Assembly: GCA_004352715.1 (NCBI GenBank)
Contig: SCFE01000040.1
Coordinates: forward strand, 1,951,055-2,007,850
Direction of reading: 5' to 3'
DNA: 56,796 nucleotides
From: Hofstenia miamia
Taxonomy: Eukaryota; Xenacoelomorpha; Acoela
Positions 22,511 to 33,849 of this stretch are shown here, piece by piece (position 1 is the first letter of the stretch; each line of letters starts with the position of its first letter). Both the position numbers and the translations under genes were made by a program. Below the pieces are notes generated by a model. That model saw only the letters and a list, made by a program, of their open reading frames with translations. It was not told the DNA's origin and searched no databases.

Positions 22511-23640
22511 CATGCTTTACCAGAGATATAGTTTTGCTTAGGGAAAATTTTAATGTGCTTCTTAAAACCTAGCAATATTCAATGTTCTTTATTTCTTTAG
22601 GTAGTGAGTTCCAAGTTAGAAAAGCGGTGTTAATAATTCTCTCAAAACTTTTTTTCAATATGCATTGAAATATTATATAAGGTGGTAATTTCGTGTTTAA
22701 ATTTTTAGCTGTATTGGGAAAAAGATAGAACTAAAAATAAAGTGCCTAGTTTGGGGAGAATTTTTATTTGAAACATTTAGAGCCAATTTTAATTTAATAT
22801 CGAGTTTTCTATAAAGAACATCTTTTAGATCAGTAAATATATTTGGATAGATTAGGTGACTCATTATAAATAAATAGAAAAATTGAATTATCGCTCAGGG
22901 TGGTAGTTGCATTACTATCATTGACATACTTCTTATACCTACCGCCAATTTTTGAACTATTGCATTAATGTGTAATTCAAAATTTAGCTTCGAGTCTTTA
23001 GTTACTCCTAAATACCTAAAACTGTCTATAGTAAGAACCTTAAAATTATTGCGATTAAGAGCTAATATTAAAACATTGTAACTTGTTGTAGGAAACTGCA
23101 AAATACAAAATTCTGTATACTTTCTTTTATGAGCAACTTATGCATGTCGAAATACGTTGACAATTTGTTGCAAATGAGTGCTACAGAATCAATTACTAAT
23201 CGTTGAAAATGCAGGTATCATTGGAATATTGAACTAAACTACAATCAGATATCGTATTCATGTCGTTTACTATATATACTGAAGAGAAGGGGACTTAAAA
23301 TTATCACCTGAGGGAGGCCATTGTTAACAGATAGCCAATCAGGAATTACATCATCGACTTAAATTTTTTATATTGCTAGAAAATCGCATATAGGATAATT
23401 TGATAGTAGGTTTTACTTAATTATGTGTTCCGTTATTTGATAATGTAATAATGGTTCGAATACTTTCCTTATTGGTCGAAAATTTTTGGCATATGACTGA
23501 TCGTTCTTGTTAAAGATAGTAGTAATATGAGCAAGTTTTAAATAATCTGAAAAGTAACTACTTTTTATGTATTCGTTAACTTTATAAATTAAGGTACTGG
23601 ATGTAATATCTGCAGTGCATTAAGCGATTAAAAAGGAATT
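22450..23640 (-). pseudogene. Degenerate LINE RT 3' half, minus strand
   Basis: Read right to left, the clearest block (23101-22895) gives DSFRYLGVTKDSKLNFELHI and the following IVQKLAVGIRSM, matching the copy at 33850-35150 (DSFKYLGVTINSKLKFNSHI). Further left are the IFTDLKDVLYRKLDI block near 22810 and a C-terminal KKHIKIFPKQNYISGKAW piece near 22540. Upstream, a VPQG-like block lies near 23310. Frameshifts are common. It meets the plus-strand LINE around 22450-22510. Confidence 0.65.
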
Positions 23641-23649
23641 TAATATATA

Positions 23650-24010
23650 TATATATATATATAATTTCTTCTTGAGATACATAAAATTTCTTTCAATGTA
23701 AGGCAACTTCCAATAGATGTTTTTTGGCAATGATTTTTTCACTTTGTTTTCTTGATTAAATATTTTATCAATTTCTTTCTTTAAAAGTTTAATTGGATAT
23801 CCATTTTTTGTAAGAATGGTAACTATTTTAATTATTGCTGTTGTTCTTATTATAATTATAAGTTCTTATAATTGGATGATGCTATAAAGGCTTTTCTAGT
23901 TTTTCTAGTATTGATTTTATGGTAAGGACTATAATAAGAGTTGTAAGGTATGCACAGTCCAATGTTAGTTGATTTCTTATGCCACTTATATTCAATTTTT
24001 CTTTTAACAA
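23650..24010 (-). mobile_element. Possible Penelope-like RT fragment, minus strand
   Basis: A minus-strand frame from about 24030 reads KINFVKRKIEYKWHKKSTN then LCIPYNSYYSPYHK. After frameshifts it continues with an LKKNGYP-like stretch near 23790 and a WKLPYIER-like stretch near 23705. LKKNGYP followed by LPYI occurs in reverse transcriptases of Penelope-like elements. The match is short and broken, so the family assignment is tentative. It lies directly upstream of, and antisense to, the THAP element. Confidence 0.35.
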
Positions 24011-24048
24011 AGTTAATTTTATCTGCATCTTGTTTTGTCAACTCCGCG

Positions 24049-26500
24049 ATGGTGAATAACTGTTTAATTGGATGTACAGGACAAGACAACTTGAAAACTA
24101 AAATCAGGAAATTTCATTTTCCGTTGAATAAACATTCTCATCTACTACCTCACTGGAAAGATTTTGTAAATCATGGGGCCGATTTGGAAACCACTACAAA
24201 TTCAGTTCTGTGCAGCAGGCACTTTGAGTCTCATATCATCCTAGAAAATGAACAAAACGTGAAGTTTGAATGGAAGTCAAATCAAGTACCTACAATCTAT
24301 GTGAAGGATAGCTCCAAAGAACTGGTAAAAAGCCAAAAACCTCCAAAGAAACGTAGTTTTGCTGAAGATCAACTTCCAGGATAATTGAAAAAGATTGATT
24401 CATTTATAAAAAATGTATTTGAGTTGGAGCATTACACACCAGAAGGTTTCACTAGCCAAAAATTGAACGATAGCATTCTGTTCTAAATGTTGAAGTTTGA
24501 TGAACAATCTAAATTCCCCAAAATCTTAGAAAGTATCAAAGTTTACAACCGTTTACATGTTAAATTGCAATTTAACGATAATACCGTTCCTCTACCTCCA
24601 TGGTTTATTAGTGGTCATCAATGCAATGCTAAGCTAACGCAAGTGTGCATGTTAGAGAATCTACCTGCCTACAAACATAATGTTGCGGCTGACACCCCTT
24701 TTTCACTAATTGATGGGCTAAATGTTTGAAAAAATTTCAAAAAGAGAGGCCAACATCCATATTCTATAGCTTTACTCCGATTTGCATTTCCCCTCAGATA
24801 CACATCAGCACAAGCTTATAAGTTGCATCTTGAAAATTTTCCTCTGCCTTCTTTTTCACTCTTGAATAAATTTCAGCAAGGTGGAGTTGGTGCAATAAAA
24901 GGCTTTTAAAAAATTAAGAGACGTGTGAAAAATTCAAAGGATTAATTTCTCATGGTCGATGAAATGTTTCTTCAGAGCTGTGCACAGTACCAAGGTGGTG
25001 AATACATAAGCTGTACAAGGGTATATTTGCCTTTATGGGAGTTGGCATGAAGCAGTTGATACTCTATATAATTCAAGCCATACCTGAAATATCTGTTACC
25101 GGTATCTGGTTGTCACCACAAATGGAAAGAAATGTAAAGATTTTAACTGAAGCTGGATTTTCAGTTTGAGCGATTGTGAGAGACAATCACTCGGCAAATG
25201 TCAATGCTTATTTTAATCTGTCAAATGATAAAACATATTTAATATTTGACATTGTTCATCTCATGAAACAGTCTTCTAAATAAAAAGAAGTTCATGTTTC
25301 CTTCATTCAATTTCAATGAGAGCAGCATTAAATGATCATGCCCCAATGGATTAATTGCTTGGTCAGATCTCTATAAAATCTATGAAAATGGCAGCAAATT
25401 GAAAGAAAATTTAAGAAAAACTCCAGAATTTTCTTATCAAGCTCTTCATCCTGGAAACAACAAACAATCTGTACCACTGGCTCTTTCAATTTTTTGATGA
25501 AACTACTACAGCTGCTCCTCTGAGCTACTTGACGAACAAAGAAGATATGCTTCATTTCTGGAAATGTTAAATACCTGATATTTAGTTGCCAACTTAAGGC
25601 AAAAATACCATCCAAATGCCATTGGAAATGCAGTTGTCAAAGGGGACGGCAAGATCAATTTGTTCACATCCCTTGCTATTGGGTTAGGGAATGACAAAAG
25701 TGTCCATCATTTACACTATCGCCTCAGACATCATCAGCTTTGATAGGTACTCTTCATGCTCAGAGTATGTTGGTAGAAGATCTTTTGACTGAAGGATATG
25801 AATATGTTGTGGTTGGGATATTACAAAGTGACCCTTTGGAAAAAAGATTTTCCCAATATAGACAAATGAGTGGAAGCAGGTTTTTAGTAGGTCTACGAGA
25901 AGAAATTGTATCAGAGAGAATCTTGGCTTGTAGATCATTACTAATTGAAGATGAAATTTTTTGGAAAGAAGATCTGCGTCCCGAAACGCCCTCCTTTGAC
26001 GAAGATAAACTATTGCAGGATTTGGACTCTCATTCTGTTGGAATTCAAGAGAGCATTTTAGATGATGACAGTTGTGAAGTTTCAACTCATATTGCTGAAT
26101 ATTTTAGCAGGAAATTAGAGAAACGATCAGAATGCCCTATCTGCAAGAGTAAATTATTTGTAACTGAAGATGATCTTCTTAACTGTAACTATTTGAAGTC
26201 CTTATCAAGAGGAGGATTAGCTGTGCCTTCGCCGACATTAGAATGTTTTATCAGCAACTGCTTTGCTACATTGGACTATGTATCAGAATTTATCCATGAA
26301 AAAATATATGCACCAGCAGTCAAATTTAAATGCAAAGATTACTGTCAGTCCAGTAATCAATTGCTTTTTTAATAATAGAAAGAAACTTGATAATGATTCT
26401 GTGCGTAAAGATTATGTTTTTGTTATCTGTCAAATAGCTACCATTATTTCCAAATGGAGTATGTTTACTCGAAAAAAGAAACAAGTTGTTGATTAAAAAT
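24049..26500 (+). mobile_element. P-element superfamily transposase with THAP domain, degenerate
   Basis: The ATG at 24049 opens a THAP DNA-binding domain (C2CH zinc finger). Cys residues lie at about 5 and 9, followed by F..P.......W, then CSRHFES and the VPTIY end. The same frame continues with in-frame stops at 24382 and 24484 and again at 24727. Further blocks follow in order: the YSIALLRFAF..RYTSAQAY region, MVDEMFL near 24952, IPEISVTGIWLS near 25083, DNHSANVNAY near 25183, FDIVHLMK near 25247 and SDPLEKRFSQYRQMSGSRFL near 25830. This order matches P-type (THAP9-like) transposases. The region 25270-25740 is badly frameshifted; the last part (25740-26372) is one clean frame. No terminal repeats were found. 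It is inactive. Confidence 0.85.
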
Positions 26501-26504
26501 GGAT

Positions 26505-26860
26505 TTATGTTCTCGCAAAGAACAATGAACGAAGCAGTTAATATTTTCTCAATTTATTAATTCTAAAACTTGAAATTATAAGTATGACGTATTGGAGTTG
26601 CATAAATAAAACGTGCACATCACGAGCGATTGTAAACGACGATACCTTTTCGGTGAAAAGTATTTTTCATAATTTTTATTGAATATTTATACACATTTAG
26701 AAGAACACAACCATGAGCATTAGAAGTCTCAAATTGATTCGAAGAGATTTCGCAATAGCTTAAAAATTTCCAAGCCTCGGGAATGTCGCCTACTAATTTT
26801 ATCAAATCTAATCTTCCCGATGTTTCCAACTCGGTTCTCTCTCAGCTTCCTTTAAATGTA
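26505..26860. other. AT-rich spacer
   Basis: Nothing recognised between the P element and the next LINE tail; frames here are short. Confidence 0.4.
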
Positions 26861-26866
26861 ATATTA

Positions 26867-27060
26867 AGATAAGATAAGATATTCTTTATTCAGATAATAT
26901 TTTCAATTACAAGACTGATCATTATGTGAATAGCGTCAAGAATGATAACAAATAACAATAATATTTATAAAAAATACCAAGAATACAACATCTGTTCTGT
27001 TCAAGCTACGGAAATTAATTGCGGTGTTATTGTATAATCTTTATTGTTAAATTTGAATAC
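26867..27060 (-). mobile_element. LINE 3' UTR and tail, truncated, minus strand
   Basis: On the minus strand this ends with GACGC, then a stem-loop (arms 26921-26932 and 26887-26898), AATAAAG and a (TATCT)n tail at about 26867-26881. It is the same 3' terminus as the plus-strand copies at 30775 and 35083. No ORF is retained, so it is a strongly 5'-truncated insertion. Confidence 0.75.
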
Positions 27061-27389
27061 TAACAATGATTTACCCAAAATGAATTTTTCTAGTTTTCAC
27101 AATGTTTACAATATCAATGTTTTGATTCATAGTGCTTGAATAGGTTCTTATAAATAAATTCTACAAATTTTTCCTAGGATTCGATATCACATACATTGGC
27201 TGCACAATGTAACTGAATTCATTGTTCCCGAGCAGTTCACGAAAACACTCTGTCCAAACGATGAAAATTTCTTGTTTTTAGATTTAACGTAGTTCTTGCT
27301 TACTTATTTTTTACATTTTTAATGTAGATACCGAAATCAGCGTTCGCTTGTGTTATCCTCTGACTTTCAATTGAGGTTGATATGCAGTC

Positions 27390-27709
27390 AAGACCATCTT
27401 TATGAAGATAGAACGTTCAGGACAGTGCCTCTTATATTTAATCAGTTGTATACTATCGGGTGTGCTTGAAGGAAAATTCGTGGCTTTAGTATTTTGCTTT
27501 AGTGAAGAAGATCCACAGATATGTATCTATTCATTTTTACTAATTTATTGCGCAAATGTCGGGAGTTGGAATTACGCCTAAGGCCAAAATCGTTTACAGT
27601 GGATTTTGAAAAATTTTCAATTAATGCGTTGCAGACCGAGTGGCCTTCTATTGAAATTCGAGGATGCTTTTCCGCCTTTGCCAATGTGCATATAGATGAT
27701 TTTAGATAG
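27390..27709 (+). pseudogene. MULE (Mutator-like) transposase fragment
   Basis: Blocks at 27398-27460 (LYEDRTFRTVPLIFNQLYTI), a frameshifted GVLEGKFVALVFCF stretch (about 27457-27500) and 27521-27709 (LRPKSFTVDFEKFSINAL then IEIRGCFSAFANVH) match the MULE transposase core: the D of the DGTF-like block, LVF, DFE and GC.. near the second catalytic region. Two frameshifts and the lack of flanking parts show a dead scrap. It is caught between two LINE 3' ends. Confidence 0.7.
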
Positions 27710-27721
27710 CATTGTATATAT

Positions 27722-30560
27722 ATTTGAAGAAGAAGAAGAAAAATCTATATTCAGAAATTGTTTTAACAATAAATAGAAATACTGAAACAAATTATGAAAG
27801 CGTCAAGAAAGTAATACAAAATTAAACAAAAAAAAGAAAGCAACGAATATTTACAAATAAAAAGTGGTTAACTTGGGCTATGACGATTGCTAGTTTCTAT
27901 TAATAGAGTAATCAGGATTACAAAATTTATAACCTCGCCATTTCAGTTTTTTTATATTATGAGGCAAAAATATATTTTAATATCCATTTTAAAGTTTAAT
28001 CTACTTATTTGTTTAATATATTTTGGTAATTCATTCCACATATTTATAGCTGTGTTTAGAAATGAATTTTTCATTATTCGCTTCTTATACCAAATAGGTT
28101 CAATTATGTGCGTTTTTTTATTTTGTTTATTGACTAATTTTGCAGCAAGAAAGTCATTTTTGTAATATGGGAAATAATGTTAACTATTTTGAAGAACGTC
28201 GTTAAGACATTTATATGGATGTAACATTGCGGATGTAGAAATAATTTTGAAATTTTTCTATATTAATTATTCTTATTAAAGCTATGATTATTTACTGCTA
28301 CTTTGATAGCCCAATTTAGTTGCACTTGGAATTTCCTGAGAAATTTTTGGTTTATATCTGTGTAGAGTATATTGGCATAGTTAAAATGACTTAATATTAG
28401 AGCATATATTAATTGAATTTTTGCTTTAGTTGGAAGTTTTTGAGAAATTAAGTTAATTGCTTTAATCGATATGGCCATTTTTCTAATAACATGATTTAGT
28501 TGCTCTTCAAAATTTAGATGTATGTCAAAAATTATTCCGAGGTACTTAAAAGACTCAACCTGTTTTATTTGAATGCCGTTGAAATTAAGTTTGTATCTTG
28601 AAGTATCAGTAGATTTAGTTTTTGATTTAACAATACAGAATTGAGTTTTTAGTGGATTTACTCTTAGTTTTATAGAGGCAAAATATTTAGCAAGAGAAGC
28701 ACAGTTTGTTTCGAGAGTTTGAACCGCTTTTTCGGGAAATTTATTAGAATGAAATAATATTGTGTCATCTGCATATTGTATAACGTCACATGTTACTTGC
28801 TCGGACAAATCATTTATGTAAATATTAAATAATAACGGACCCAAAATTGTACCCTGTGGAACCCCATTTTTAGTGCATACCCAATCTGAAAAAGATTCAT
28901 TAATTTTAACTCTTTGCATGCGATTGTATAAGTAACTGGAGATAAGACCTATGCTGTCATTAGAAAAACCTAGAATTTTAATTTTTTGTAGTAAGATACT
29001 GCGGTCTATGGAATCGAAAGCTTTCGAGAGGTCTAAGCAAGCAATTGCTGAGTATTCATTATCATTTATTGTTGATCGCCATTTTTCTGTAGCTTGTATT
29101 AAAGCGTCGCTCGTAGAAATACCTTTACGAAAACCATATTGTGTTTTGGAGTAGAGATCATGTTTACAAAGATGTTCGTTAATTTGATTAAAAAGAATTC
29201 GTTAAAAATTTTGCTGATTGGAGAAGTGATCGAAATGGGTCTATAATTTTCGCAATCTTCGGGATCATTTCTTTTAAATAATGGTGTTATATTTGCCAAT
29301 TTTAATTCATCTGGAAAAAAGGAGTGTTTTATACAATTATTTAAAATGTAGCATATTGGTTCAGTTATTAAGTCACCTGAGAGTTTTAGGAACCACGTTG
29401 GTATTAGAGAGGGTCCACTGGATTTATTTTTTAAANGTCATTAGAAAAACCTAGAAATTTAACTTTTTGTAGTAAGATACTGCGTTCTATGGAATCGAAA
29501 GCTTTCGAGAGGTCTAAGCAAGCAATTGCTGAGTATTCATTATCATTTATTGTTGATCGCCATTTTTCTGTAGCTTGTATTAAAGCGTCGCTCGTAGAAA
29601 TACCTTTACGAAAACCATATTGTGTTTTGGAGTAGAGATCATGTTTACAAAGATGCTCGTTAATTTGATTAAAAAGAATTCGTTCAAAAATTTTGCTGAT
29701 TGGAGAAGTGATCGAAATGGGTCTATAATTTTCGCAATCTTCGGGATCATTTCTTTTAAATAATGGTGTTATATTTGCCCATTTTAATTCATCTGGAAAA
29801 AAGGAGTTTTATACAATTATTTAAAATGTAGCATATTGGTTCAGTTATTAAGTCACCTGAGAGTTTTAGGAACCATGTTGGTATTAGAGAGGGTCCACTG
29901 GATTTATTTTTTAAAAATTGTATCGACTTTATCATTTTATATTTTGTTGCAAAACGAAAAGAGACAGAGATTGGAGTTCCTTTGGATTTATCAAGGCAAA
30001 AAGGTACATTCATACCGTTGTAGTATCCTAAATTTAGGAAAACTTCATTGAAAGCATTGCAGATTTCCTTCTCATTTGTAATGGATTTATCTTTATAGTA
30101 TATTCTTTCTATTTCTTCGGTTCGCATGCTTTTTCTATTTAGCAAATTGTTAACAAATTCCCACTTATTTTTTTGGGAAGAAAGACTTTGATACTGAAAA
30201 CGGGAATAATTATTACTTGCTTTTCTTATAGCAATATATCGTGCAGATTTATAAGCATTATGATTTTCCAGTGTTTGGGAATTTAAGTATTGTTTCCATT
30301 TCTGTTTCTTTATTTGGATTAAATCGATGCATTTAGAATCAATCCATGGCTTTGAAACATTATTTTGAGTTTTTTTGGAATATTCGGATGAAAGAATATA
30401 TTTTTAGGAAATTTTTTACATATATAGTGATTGCTTTGAAGCTGCTCTTTCACTACTATGAAGAGTATGGTTTTCTTTTAATTTACATTTACTATTTCAT
30501 GATGTAGATTTTGGCTACCAAAAGCTGATATCATATCAGTATGTTATCGGATTCATCGTA
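27722..30560 (-). mobile_element. LINE (Jockey/CR1-like), largest copy, minus strand
   Basis: Read from high to low coordinates: the linker after the endonuclease (KPWIDSKCIDLIQIKKQKW near 30340, KWEFVNNLLNRKSM to 30120), NKSSGPSLIPTWFLK (29890), the RT block ITPLFKRNDPEDCENYRPIS (about 29290-29230, and again in the duplicate near 29720-29770), the CLDLSKAFDSIERSI region (about 29000-29060), then a clean frame 28919-28263. That frame has NGVPQGTILGPLLFN, the catalytic QYADDT and VESFKYLGIIFD. C-terminal coding decays towards 27880 (W-GYKFCNPDYSI). The 3' end is at about 27722 with a weak stem-loop and a (TTC)n tail rather than TTATC. A single N at 29436 separates two copies of a 480-bp segment, so the true element is probably shorter than drawn. 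No intact full-length ORF2. Confidence 0.85.
28956..29917. repeat. 480-bp direct repeat around a single N
   Basis: 28956-29435 and 29437 to about 29917 are near-identical (a handful of substitutions and small indels), both inside the LINE, with one N at 29436 between them. This is the pattern left when two overlapping contigs are butted rather than merged, possibly from two haplotypes. Confidence 0.85.
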
Positions 30561-30639
30561 CAAACAACCACTTGGAGGGCTTTAATTCGAACTGTCAAAG
30601 AAGAAATGAAATAAAATGAAATATCTATATTTAGAGTTG

Positions 30640-30850
30640 CTTTTTACAATTATGATTACTCAACAACCCGTACTTGAAATCTCTCATTAGTAATTTTTCC
30701 CTAGGCTGGTAGATTTATTGTATAGTTATTTGTTGTTTTGTATGTATTACGTATGATTGTATATTTTTTGACGCTATTCAGATAAATTACCAGTTATTAT
30801 TTGTCAATATTTATCTGAATAAAGAATATCTTATCTTATCTTATCTTACT
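30640..30850 (+). mobile_element. LINE 3' UTR and (TTATC)n tail, plus strand
   Basis: A short 5'-truncated copy. It begins in degraded C-terminal sequence, has the shared TTTTTCCCTAGGCTGGTAG-like leader of the 3' UTR near 30698, the perfect 13-bp hairpin at 30775-30821, AATAAA at 30818-30823 and a tail to about 30848. Confidence 0.8.
30775..30821 (+). other. LINE 3'-terminal stem-loop (best example)
   Basis: TATTCAGATAAAT (30775-30787) pairs perfectly with ATTTATCTGAATA (30809-30821) around a 21-nt loop. The 3' arm overlaps the AATAAA signal. The same 13-bp stem occurs at 35083-35095/35118-35130. Likely a recognition structure for the element's reverse transcriptase; this role is inferred. 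Confidence 0.7.
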
Positions 30851-32422
30851 ATAAAATACTGTTTGCAACTCTAAATAGCGTCATTCCAATATTAACGATT
30901 TTTACGAAATTTACAGCGTAATATATGTTAAATATTATAATAGCCATTTTATTTTATGGTGGAAGAAGATCTGGTTAGAAAGATCTATGTTCAAATCAAT
31001 TCGGGAGTCCAAGTTTTCTGAAGTAAAAAAGTTACGAAATTATCAATAGGAGAATTTATTGTATGCAACATCGATACTCCCAGGGAAACAATTCGCGAAG
31101 TTCATATTTGAAAAGTTTAATTTCATGCGGCGAATATTCATATAGAAGTCGATGAATCACACACTCCATTTCCATGGACGGAAATAGATTGTTTTGCGCA
31201 AGACATTGCGGACAACAATGCTTTGTGTCTATCATCTGATGCTAAATATTTTCAGATTGAAAATCATTTTGCGTTTTAAATACTTTTTGTTTTAAAGTAT
31301 TTTTTCTTAATTATTTGTTGTTATAGACACATATTAGTAAGTCAACATTTTGCAGCTAAAAAGTTAAAAATTGTTTGTTTTTGTGAATCAGTTTTTCAAC
31401 ATATCAATTGGAAATACTAATGCCTATATCTAAGGTTTGCAAGATCAATGCTACAAAGCCTAGTTTGTGCGGGGATTTACTTGCACAAAAGACAAATAAA
31501 AATCCTGTTTTTCAAGCCCCTGAAATTCGATGATGTAAATTTTTGTAGTTAATTGTTAAAAATATATTGAAGATATGGAATTGAGCGACATTGATCTCAG
31601 TCATCTTCGGTTTACTGATGTTGACGACATGCAGGTTGCAATTAGAAGAGTAATTTTATTACTGTGATCCTACTAAATTTGTTTGTCTTTACACTTTGTT
31701 TTACTAGTTTATTTAGTTTGATGAATTGGATATTAGATTTACCTGTGCGCTTGTTAACACTGAATGCCCTGTTGGTGAAGATTTGCTGCTGTTTACTTTC
31801 CAATATTTTTTATCTCAATGTATATCGTACTGTAAATAAATATTTGTTTATTGTTAGTTTTTCCAATAATTTTAAAGACACCTACTTAATATTTGTAGCT
31901 TTGTAAATGATGCAGAGGTTCGTGGTGTAATAAACACATCCATATTAACATATGGAAGATTGTGGTTCAAATCCTTCTGATCCTTTCCCATGCAATTACA
32001 TAAATTAATAATTTCTTTCTACTTCATTCATTTAAAACCGAAAATTTTGTTAATCGTAATAATATATTAATTGAAGTAGCTTAGGATTCTTGGTCCCCCG
32101 ACTAATATTGCCAATCCTATCATCTATTCGAACATGGGGTATCATAGGAGAGCCCACTCCTACTCATTGTTGCCAAGCAATCGGTAAGAAATTAGAATTT
32201 ATCACCGCAAATTCAAATTAAATTAAACAGTCAAAGAATATGTTGATTATACTTAGTTCAAATATTTCACTTCATATCACTTAATGCATGAAATTAATAT
32301 TTTTATAAATTGTAATTTTGATTAATCTAAGGATATAAATTATAAAAACAATTAAGTAAACTACATTTTGCAATTCCACGTAACGTAAAATACATCCAAA
32401 AATTAACATTTAAATCATTTAT
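30851..32422. other. Spacer with a few coding-like scraps
   Basis: Two short stretches look once-coding but match nothing I know: about 30958-31260 (fragments such as IGEFIVCNIDTPRETI and NIHIEVDESHTPFPWTEID) and 31575-31655 (ELSDIDLSHLRFTDVDDM). A tRNA-like B-box (GGTTCAAATCC) at about 31963-31973 has no cloverleaf. Otherwise AT-rich. Confidence 0.35.
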
Positions 32423-32941
32423 TTAACACTAGAACTCCGAACCGGTCATTTATGGCCGTTTTTGATGCAATTGTTAAACAACTACTTCCCTACATGTAAA
32501 ATTTTTTTACAAGTTTACATCTATATTCACTAATTCTTCTGTAAAGTACGAATTGATCACATTTTTGGAAAACAGAGAGACTTAGATATTAAAAATCATT
32601 AATACCCCTTAAACTCCGAAAACCGGTCGTTTGTGACCCAGACTAAACATTTCACGCATGCGTTTGTGTAGTTATATTTATGCAGTAATATACTTTATAT
32701 TGAGCATGTATTTAACAGTTTTGATCGTTTTAGTTAAAAATTAATGGCAAGAGAAGCAGCAAAACGGGCTCTTAATCAAATAATGTGGGATATTGCATCA
32801 GATAGCAGTAGCAGCGTTTATTAAATATGAACCTGAATGCCTGTATAAATCTCACTGTAATAAATGCTACACAAATACTGGTCATTTATGACAGGATTAG
32901 GAATTAAAGGGTGTTTTAAATTTTCGGAGTTCTAGTGTTAA
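32423..32941 (+). mobile_element. piggyBac-type deletion derivative / MITE with TTAA target duplication
   Basis: TTAA at 32423-32426 and 32938-32941 flank a 511-bp element with perfect 15-bp inverted ends (CACTAGAACTCCGAA at 32427 and its complement at 32923-32937). Inside are three copies of a palindromic motif around GGTCATTTATGACC (about 32442, 32631, 32878). A short frame, MAREAAKRALNQIMWD then IASDSSSS (about 32743-32821), looks like a piggyBac transposase N-terminus, and a Cys/His run (CLYKSHCNKCY) near 32840 like its C-terminal finger. So it appears to be an autonomous element that lost its middle. Confidence 0.85.
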
Positions 32942-33029
32942 GCAGAAATATAAACTACATAAAGTAGAAAAAAATTAAAATAAGTATAATTTATTATCAA
33001 ACACGCAATTTGGATTTCGCAGAATTTCT

Positions 33030-33425
33030 CAACTGATGACCTTAATACCCTGGTCTCGCGGACAATCTCTCGTGTGGGACGTCACCGTTGTGGATTCACT
33101 GGCGCCTAGTCGCATTTGTCGGGACATTAATCATATCAAAGAGGCCGAGGAACGCAAAGCTGCAAAGTATACCGAAATATCCAATAGCGGCTACTTGTTC
33201 CAACCCCTTGCTTTCGATACTCAAGGAAATTGCGGACCTTCGACGAAAACTTTTTTGAAAAATCTAGGAGACAAACTTGTAAATATATCTGGCGATAAAC
33301 GAGCAAAATAATTTCTGTATCAATCAATAACATCGATAATTATTAAACATAATGCCGCTTGTGTACTAGGGACTTTAGATAAACAAGAACGCATGGACGA
33401 AATCTATACTTTGCTGTAATTTCTA
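33030..33425 (+). pseudogene. C-terminal fragment of an RT-type retroelement ORF
   Basis: The frame 33036-33311 reads MTLIPWSRGQSLVWDVTVVD then SLAPS, an E-A-E-E-RK-AKY stretch, FQPLAFDTQG and ISGDKRA. After a stop at 33309-33311 it continues FLYQSI...NAACVLGTL. PWSRG..LVWD.T..D followed by AFET.G and a GD.R segment is a C-terminal region that I know from retroelement-like ORFs in several invertebrates. Its exact element class I cannot name with certainty. Truncated upstream and interrupted, hence a fossil. Confidence 0.5.
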
Positions 33426-33430
33426 GACAG

Positions 33431-33550
33431 GTTTATGTCGAAGGTGTTGTCATTGCGACTTGTTCAGGTTGTGCTAATCGACATTTGATCGCGGATAACA
33501 TTCAGTGGTTTTCTGATGAGAAAAGAAGTATAGAAGACATATTTGGCTAA
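33431..33550 (+). CDS. DNL-type zinc-finger protein exon (mitochondrial Hsp70 escort family), partial
   Basis: An exon-like 39-codon frame after ACAG at 33427-33430 encodes VYVEGVVIATCSGCANRHLI then ADNIQWFSDEKRSIEDIFG. This is the second half of the DNL zinc finger of DNLZ/Hep/Zim17 proteins: the second CxxC, then HLIADN, WF.D and IE.I. Members keep mitochondrial Hsp70 soluble in the matrix. The first CxxC half should be in an upstream exon, but that side is retroelement DNA and I find no match. The frame stops two residues after the IEDI block (TAA 33548-33550), earlier than usual. It may be a genuine last exon or a stranded pseudogene piece. Confidence 0.55.
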   Translation, partial: VYVEGVVIATCSGCANRHLIADNIQWFSDEKRSIEDIFG

Positions 33551-33849
33551 AAAGGGGTTGCATGTTTCGGTAGTTATTGAAGTAAATGATTGGCAATCAC
33601 ATTCGTTTCTAGCCTGAAGATGCTGTGATTTTAAATCAAGTTTAAGATCGTTTTAATGTTGGCATTGTGGAATTAAATGATGAATTGGAAGTTGCCTCCT
33701 ATATTCCTGTAAAAAACAAAGCTTCTTGATATTGGTTTTAACATGCGCTTTTTTTTGAAACTCATTTGTACTTATGTGTTCATTATTTGATGTTTATGTT
33801 ATTAAACGTTGATTAATAAAATAAAAAAATTAAATTCTACTGAAATTTA
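33551..33849 (+). other. Tail region after the DNL exon
   Basis: A short frame near 33655-33728 (FNVGIVELNDELEVASYIPV then KNKAS, stop) looks coding but is unrecognised. AATAAAATAAAAAAA-like sequence near 33816 could be a polyadenylation region. Confidence 0.3.

Noticed and set aside
25711-26085. Minus-strand 124-codon frame opposite the P-type transposase
   Set aside because: Shadow of the plus-strand transposase frame, which carries the conserved DPLE..F..YRQMSG block.
31915-31990. tRNA-like sequence with an exact B-box GGTTCAAATCC
   Set aside because: No T-stem pairing around the B-box, no clear A-box and no 7-bp acceptor stem; at most a SINE-like remnant.
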